Shown here: positions 5,835 to 7,602 of the stretch, one piece after another
How the letters are laid out: every line of letters starts with the position of its first letter
Numbering within the stretch: the first letter of the stretch is position 1
Assembly (NCBI GenBank): GCA_003562555.1
Contig: PWUO01000242.1
Span: 1 to 7,602, forward strand
DNA length: 7,602 nt
Reading direction: 5' to 3'
Source: Dehalococcoidia bacterium
GTDB lineage: Bacteria; Chloroflexota; Dehalococcoidia; GIF9; AB-539-J10
The notes under the pieces: model-generated
Told to the model about the DNA's origin: nothing
Database searches by the model: none
The model's input: the letters and a program-made list of their open reading frames with translations, nothing else
Translations under genes and position numbers: made by a program

Positions 5835-6830
5835 TCAGTAACCCCGCGACTTGTCCACAACGTTCAGCAGCGGCTCACCAGACAGATATCTGCCCAAATT
5901 CTCTGCGAACAGTCGTGCTGCCCCCACATCATACGCCTCGATGTCGCCGGACACATGAGGGCTGAAGATGACGTTGGGCATCCGTCGCAGCGGACTGTCC
6001 GGCGGCAACGGCTCTTCGGAGTATACGTCGAGTCCCGCACCCGCGATGCGTCCCTCCTGCAGGGCCTGAATCAGCGCCGGTTCATCGACTATGGCGCCGC
6101 GCGACACGTTGATCAGACGGGCCGACTGCTTCATGGCGGCCAGTTCATCCTCCCCTATCATCCCGCGAGACTCCTCGGTCAGGGGCAGGGAAAGCACTAC
6201 GAAGTCGCTTAACGACAATAGCTCATGCAGACGTGCCGCCGGCAGCAGCAGATCGACGTTCTCCTCGACGTCGCCGATGGCTGCCGAACGTCTGGTGGCA
6301 ACGACCTTCATGTCGAAGAATCGCGACACGCGCGCCACCTCCCGCCCGATACGTCCCATTCCGACAATGCCGATGGTCTTGCCCGCAAGCACGTCCACCG
6401 GGAACCACTTCCAGCGGCCTTCGATCTGCTGGTAGAAGCTCCGGGGCGCCTGTTTCACGAACATCAGCATCAACATCAGCACAAACTCGGCGATGGTCAG
6501 CTCGTGTATGCCACTCATATTGGTGACTACCACGTTACTGCGACCGAGCTCAGGGCTCAGTATCCGGTCCACACCCGTGGAGATGGTCTGCAGCCATTTG
6601 AGCCGTGGTGCCCGCTCCAGAAGTCGGTCCGGCAGCTTCAGCGCGTAGACGATGTCCGCCTGCGCAAGCAGCGAACTAAGTTCATCACTCGCTAAGGAAT
6701 CGCCGTTCCGCTCCGCTCGCGCGAGATCCGAGGCGTCGATCACCTCGAACTGGTCGGATACCGACTCGATTATGTCGATGGCCTCACGTTCAATCCTGTT
6801 CACTATGAGTACACGCGTCTTGTCTGCCAC
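5835..6830 (-). CDS. D-2-hydroxyacid dehydrogenase (2-oxoacid reductase)
   Basis: This 331-residue member of the D-isomer-specific 2-hydroxyacid dehydrogenase family interconverts a 2-oxo acid and a D-2-hydroxy acid, as in glyoxylate/hydroxypyruvate reductases. The N-terminal lobe (about 1-105) leads into a Rossmann domain with GIVGMGRIG (GxGxxG at 157-162). The catalytic triad is complete: Arg244 in NVSRGAIVDE, Glu273 in DVYSEEPL and His292 in FSPHVSG. The second strand ends in ATRRS, and Arg180-Arg181 suggest NADP(H) rather than NAD(H). I chose the GTG at 6828-6830 because AGGAGA lies 4 bases upstream and conserved sequence begins there. An in-frame ATG at 6878 would add 16 residues that do not look like the family. 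It is divergent from the VOC gene, and a separate promoter follows before DUF362. No convincing promoter of its own is visible in 6831-6963. The exact substrate is unknown. Confidence 0.92.
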   Translation of the reverse strand: MADKTRVLIVNRIEREAIDIIESVSDQFEVIDASDLARAERNGDSLASDELSSLLAQADIVYALKLPDRLLERAPRLKWLQTISTGVDRILSPELGRSNVVVTNMSGIHELTIAEFVLMLMLMFVKQAPRSFYQQIEGRWKWFPVDVLAGKTIGIVGMGRIGREVARVSRFFDMKVVATRRSAAIGDVEENVDLLLPAARLHELLSLSDFVVLSLPLTEESRGMIGEDELAAMKQSARLINVSRGAIVDEPALIQALQEGRIAGAGLDVYSEEPLPPDSPLRRMPNVIFSPHVSGDIEAYDVGAARLFAENLGRYLSGEPLLNVVDKSRGY

Positions 6831-6834
6831 AGTA

Positions 6835-6840
6835 TCTCCT
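6835..6840 (-). promoter_or_regulatory. Ribosome binding site deciding the GTG start of the D-2-hydroxyacid dehydrogenase
   Basis: Minus-strand AGGAGA, within GAGAGGAGA, stands 4 bases (TACT) before the GTG at 6830. This supports the shorter 331-residue product over the ATG at 6878. Confidence 0.75.
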
Positions 6841-6913
6841 CTCGCTTCACGTAGTCCTGACTGCACACCACATGCCACTCTCCTGCCGGCGCCCGGGAAT
6901 CACATATTACACG

Positions 6914-6943
6914 TTGACACCACGACCATTCCACGCCTAGTAT
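6914..6943 (+). promoter_or_regulatory. Sigma-70-type promoter of the VOC gene
   Basis: A perfect TTGACA (6914-6919), an 18-base spacer and TAGTAT (6938-6943, 4 of 6) predict a start near 6950, just ahead of the ribosome binding site. The leader would be about 14 bases. Confidence 0.5.
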
Positions 6944-6950
6944 TGCAGCG

Positions 6951-6957
6951 AAAGGAG
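6951..6957 (+). promoter_or_regulatory. Ribosome binding site of the VOC gene
   Basis: AAAGGAG lies 6 bases before the ATG at 6964 and fixes that start. The same frame is open upstream to about 6652, but that stretch is antisense to the D-2-hydroxyacid dehydrogenase and lacks VOC-like sequence. Confidence 0.8.
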
Positions 6958-6963
6958 TACGAG

Positions 6964-7359
6964 ATGGCAACGTATCGATACGACCACGCACATATCATAA
7001 GCCCCGACCCGGAGGCGGCAGCCGCGTTCTTCGTGGACAGCTTCGGCGCCACCATCAAGAACATCGGTACCGCTCCAGACGGCACCACGATGGTGGCGAC
7101 TGATCTCGCCGGCACCAACATCTTTTTCAAGGGGCGCGCGGAGAAGCCCTCGGTAGATGCTCCTCCGCCTGGAAGCAGCTACGGACTGGAGCACCTTGGC
7201 ATCGTGACCGATGATTTGGATGCCGCGGTTGCCGAGCTCAAGGCGAAGGGTGTGAAGTTCGTCCAGGAGATCACCAACTTCAGGCCCGGCATCCGCATCT
7301 CATTCCTGCTCGGCCCTGACGATACCCTGATCGAACTCCTGGAGCGCAAACCGGCCTAG
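6964..7359 (+). CDS. VOC-superfamily (glyoxalase/bleomycin-resistance fold) protein
   Basis: This single-domain cytoplasmic protein of 131 residues is built from two paired beta-alpha-beta-beta-beta modules, the usual size for the family. Module 1 begins YDHAHIISPDPEAAAAFF with His8 and His10. Module 2 begins LEHLGIVTDDLDAAVAELKAKG with His77 and ends LLGPDDTLIELLER with Glu124. Possible metal ligands are therefore His8 or His10, His77 and Glu124. The expected acidic ligand at the end of module 1 is not obvious, because TNIFFKG has Phe there, so the metal site may be three-residue or differently built. VOC proteins include glyoxalase I, methylmalonyl-CoA epimerase, ring-cleavage dioxygenases and resistance proteins, and the sequence does not choose among them. 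It has its own promoter and ribosome binding site, is divergent from the D-2-hydroxyacid dehydrogenase, and is followed by a bulged hairpin. Fold confident, function unknown. Confidence 0.9.
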   Translation: MATYRYDHAHIISPDPEAAAAFFVDSFGATIKNIGTAPDGTTMVATDLAGTNIFFKGRAEKPSVDAPPPGSSYGLEHLGIVTDDLDAAVAELKAKGVKFVQEITNFRPGIRISFLLGPDDTLIELLERKPA

Positions 7360-7391
7360 CTCGGCCAACATCAGGTCAGTCGCTGCACCGA

Positions 7392-7420
7392 ACGCGGGCC
7401 TGCCAGTCAGCCCCGTATTT
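7392..7420 (+). terminator. Possible terminator hairpin after the VOC gene
   Basis: ACG-GGG-CTG (7392-7402, with single C bulges at 7395 and 7399) pairs with CAG-CCC-CGT (7408-7416) around the loop CCAGT, giving nine pairs, and is followed by ATTT. The T run is short, so this is a weak candidate. The remainder of 7360-7505 shows only the promoter at 7465-7493. Confidence 0.35.
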
Positions 7421-7464
7421 GACAATGTTGCCCTGATCCCGATGGGGTTGGCGAACACTCAGTC

Positions 7465-7493
7465 TTGACGGCTTCCCTGTGCGGCTATACACT
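7465..7493 (+). promoter_or_regulatory. Promoter of the zinc-ribbon gene
   Basis: TTGACG (7465-7470, 5 of 6) and TACACT (7488-7493, 4 of 6) are 17 bases apart, nearly the same pair as in the DUF362 operon promoter. The overlapping TATACA (7486-7491) is an alternative -10 with a 15-base spacer. The predicted start, near 7499-7501, is only 5 to 7 bases before the ATG at 7506. Confidence 0.5.
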
Positions 7494-7505
7494 CACAGGA
7501 TACCG

Positions 7506-7602
7506 ATGCAGTGCCCCAGGTGCCAGGCAGACCTCATCGTCGTTGAGTACCACGATATCGAGCTGGACTACTGTCCGGAATGCGAAGGGCTGTGGTTCGA
7601 CC
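7506..7602 (+). CDS. TFIIB-type zinc-ribbon protein, N-terminal fragment
   Basis: The first 32 codons are visible; the gene continues past the window. The product begins with CPRC (Cys3, Cys6) and, 17 residues later, CPEC followed by EGLWFD (Cys23, Cys26). This is the layout of the zf-TFIIB family of small bacterial zinc ribbons (CPxC...CPxCxGxWxD), where four cysteines bind one zinc ion. AGGA (7497-7500) lies 5 bases before the ATG. The biochemical role of these proteins is mostly unknown, and some carry extra C-terminal domains, which cannot be judged here. The protein is too short in this window for the ORF size usually required, but the paired motifs make it convincing. Confidence 0.85.
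   Translation, partial: MQCPRCQADLIVVEYHDIELDYCPECEGLWFD

Noticed and set aside
5173..5841. 222-codon plus-strand open frame opposite DUF362
   Set aside because: Low-complexity Ser/Thr/Pro-rich translation lying over a gene with clear family motifs; taken as a shadow.
6831..6878. Longer N-terminus of the D-2-hydroxyacid dehydrogenase from ATG 6878
   Set aside because: The added 16 residues do not resemble the family, and AGGAGA is placed correctly for the GTG at 6830.
6904..6933. TAATAT as a -10 for the D-2-hydroxyacid dehydrogenase on the minus strand
   Set aside because: Only 4 of 6 matches and no -35 better than 3 of 6, so not listed as a feature.
6652..6963. In-frame upstream extension of the VOC gene
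   Set aside because: It is antisense to the D-2-hydroxyacid dehydrogenase, lacks VOC sequence, and a strong ribosome binding site stands directly before ATG 6964.
7419..7424. Perfect TTGACA after the VOC gene
   Set aside because: No acceptable -10 element at 15 to 19 bases; the better promoter is at 7465-7493.
1..7602. tRNA, rRNA, CRISPR array, insertion sequence or phage genes
   Set aside because: No regular spaced repeats, no transposase or integrase motifs and no RNA-gene signatures were found on reading both strands.

Overview
The window is ordinary chromosomal DNA from a moderately GC-rich bacterium. It carries eight protein-coding genes, two of them cut by the window edges. The gene mix is a MutS2 with an Smr tail, a DUF362 protein with a cysteine-rich tail, a zinc medium-chain dehydrogenase, a D-2-hydroxyacid dehydrogenase and a VOC protein. 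Together with the protein style, this recalls Chloroflexota, in particular Dehalococcoidia/SAR202-like lineages. That placement rests on resemblance only and no marker gene proves it. I see no transposase, integrase, tRNA, rRNA, CRISPR array or prophage gene.

Layout from left to right. (1) 1-1542, plus strand: the C-terminal two thirds of MutS2 (ATPase core, charged linker, KOW-like segment, Smr domain). (2) 1545-2735, minus: a PLP-dependent aminotransferase, convergent with mutS2 and separated from it by only 2 bases. (3) 2918-3403, plus: a small helical protein that I read as ferritin-like/rubrerythrin-like. It has a good sigma-70-type promoter placed so close to the start that the mRNA may be nearly leaderless. 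(4) A 52-base convergent gap (3404-3455) rich in inverted repeats. (5) 3456-4481 and 4500-5735, minus: a two-gene operon with DUF362 upstream and a zinc-dependent alcohol/polyol-type dehydrogenase downstream. Its own promoter (TTGACA, 17 bases, TACACT) lies in the preceding gap. (6) 5835-6830, minus: a D-2-hydroxyacid dehydrogenase reading toward that operon. (7) 6964-7359, plus: a small VOC/glyoxalase-fold protein divergent from it. (8) 7506-end, plus: the first 32 codons of a TFIIB-type zinc-ribbon protein.

How the genes may work together. The three minus-strand genes at 3456-6830 (D-2-hydroxyacid dehydrogenase, DUF362 protein, Zn-dehydrogenase) look like a small redox module acting on hydroxy acids or polyols. 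The DUF362 protein is the least understood part. Its C-terminal ~100 residues carry CxxC, C and GCPP elements reminiscent of the [4Fe-4S] domain of NuoB and [NiFe]-hydrogenase small subunits. This is the strongest candidate here for undescribed biochemistry. The substrate, and any electron flow between the proteins, is inference. No gap without a gene exceeds about 180 bases; each gap is described under its promoters, hairpins or findings.
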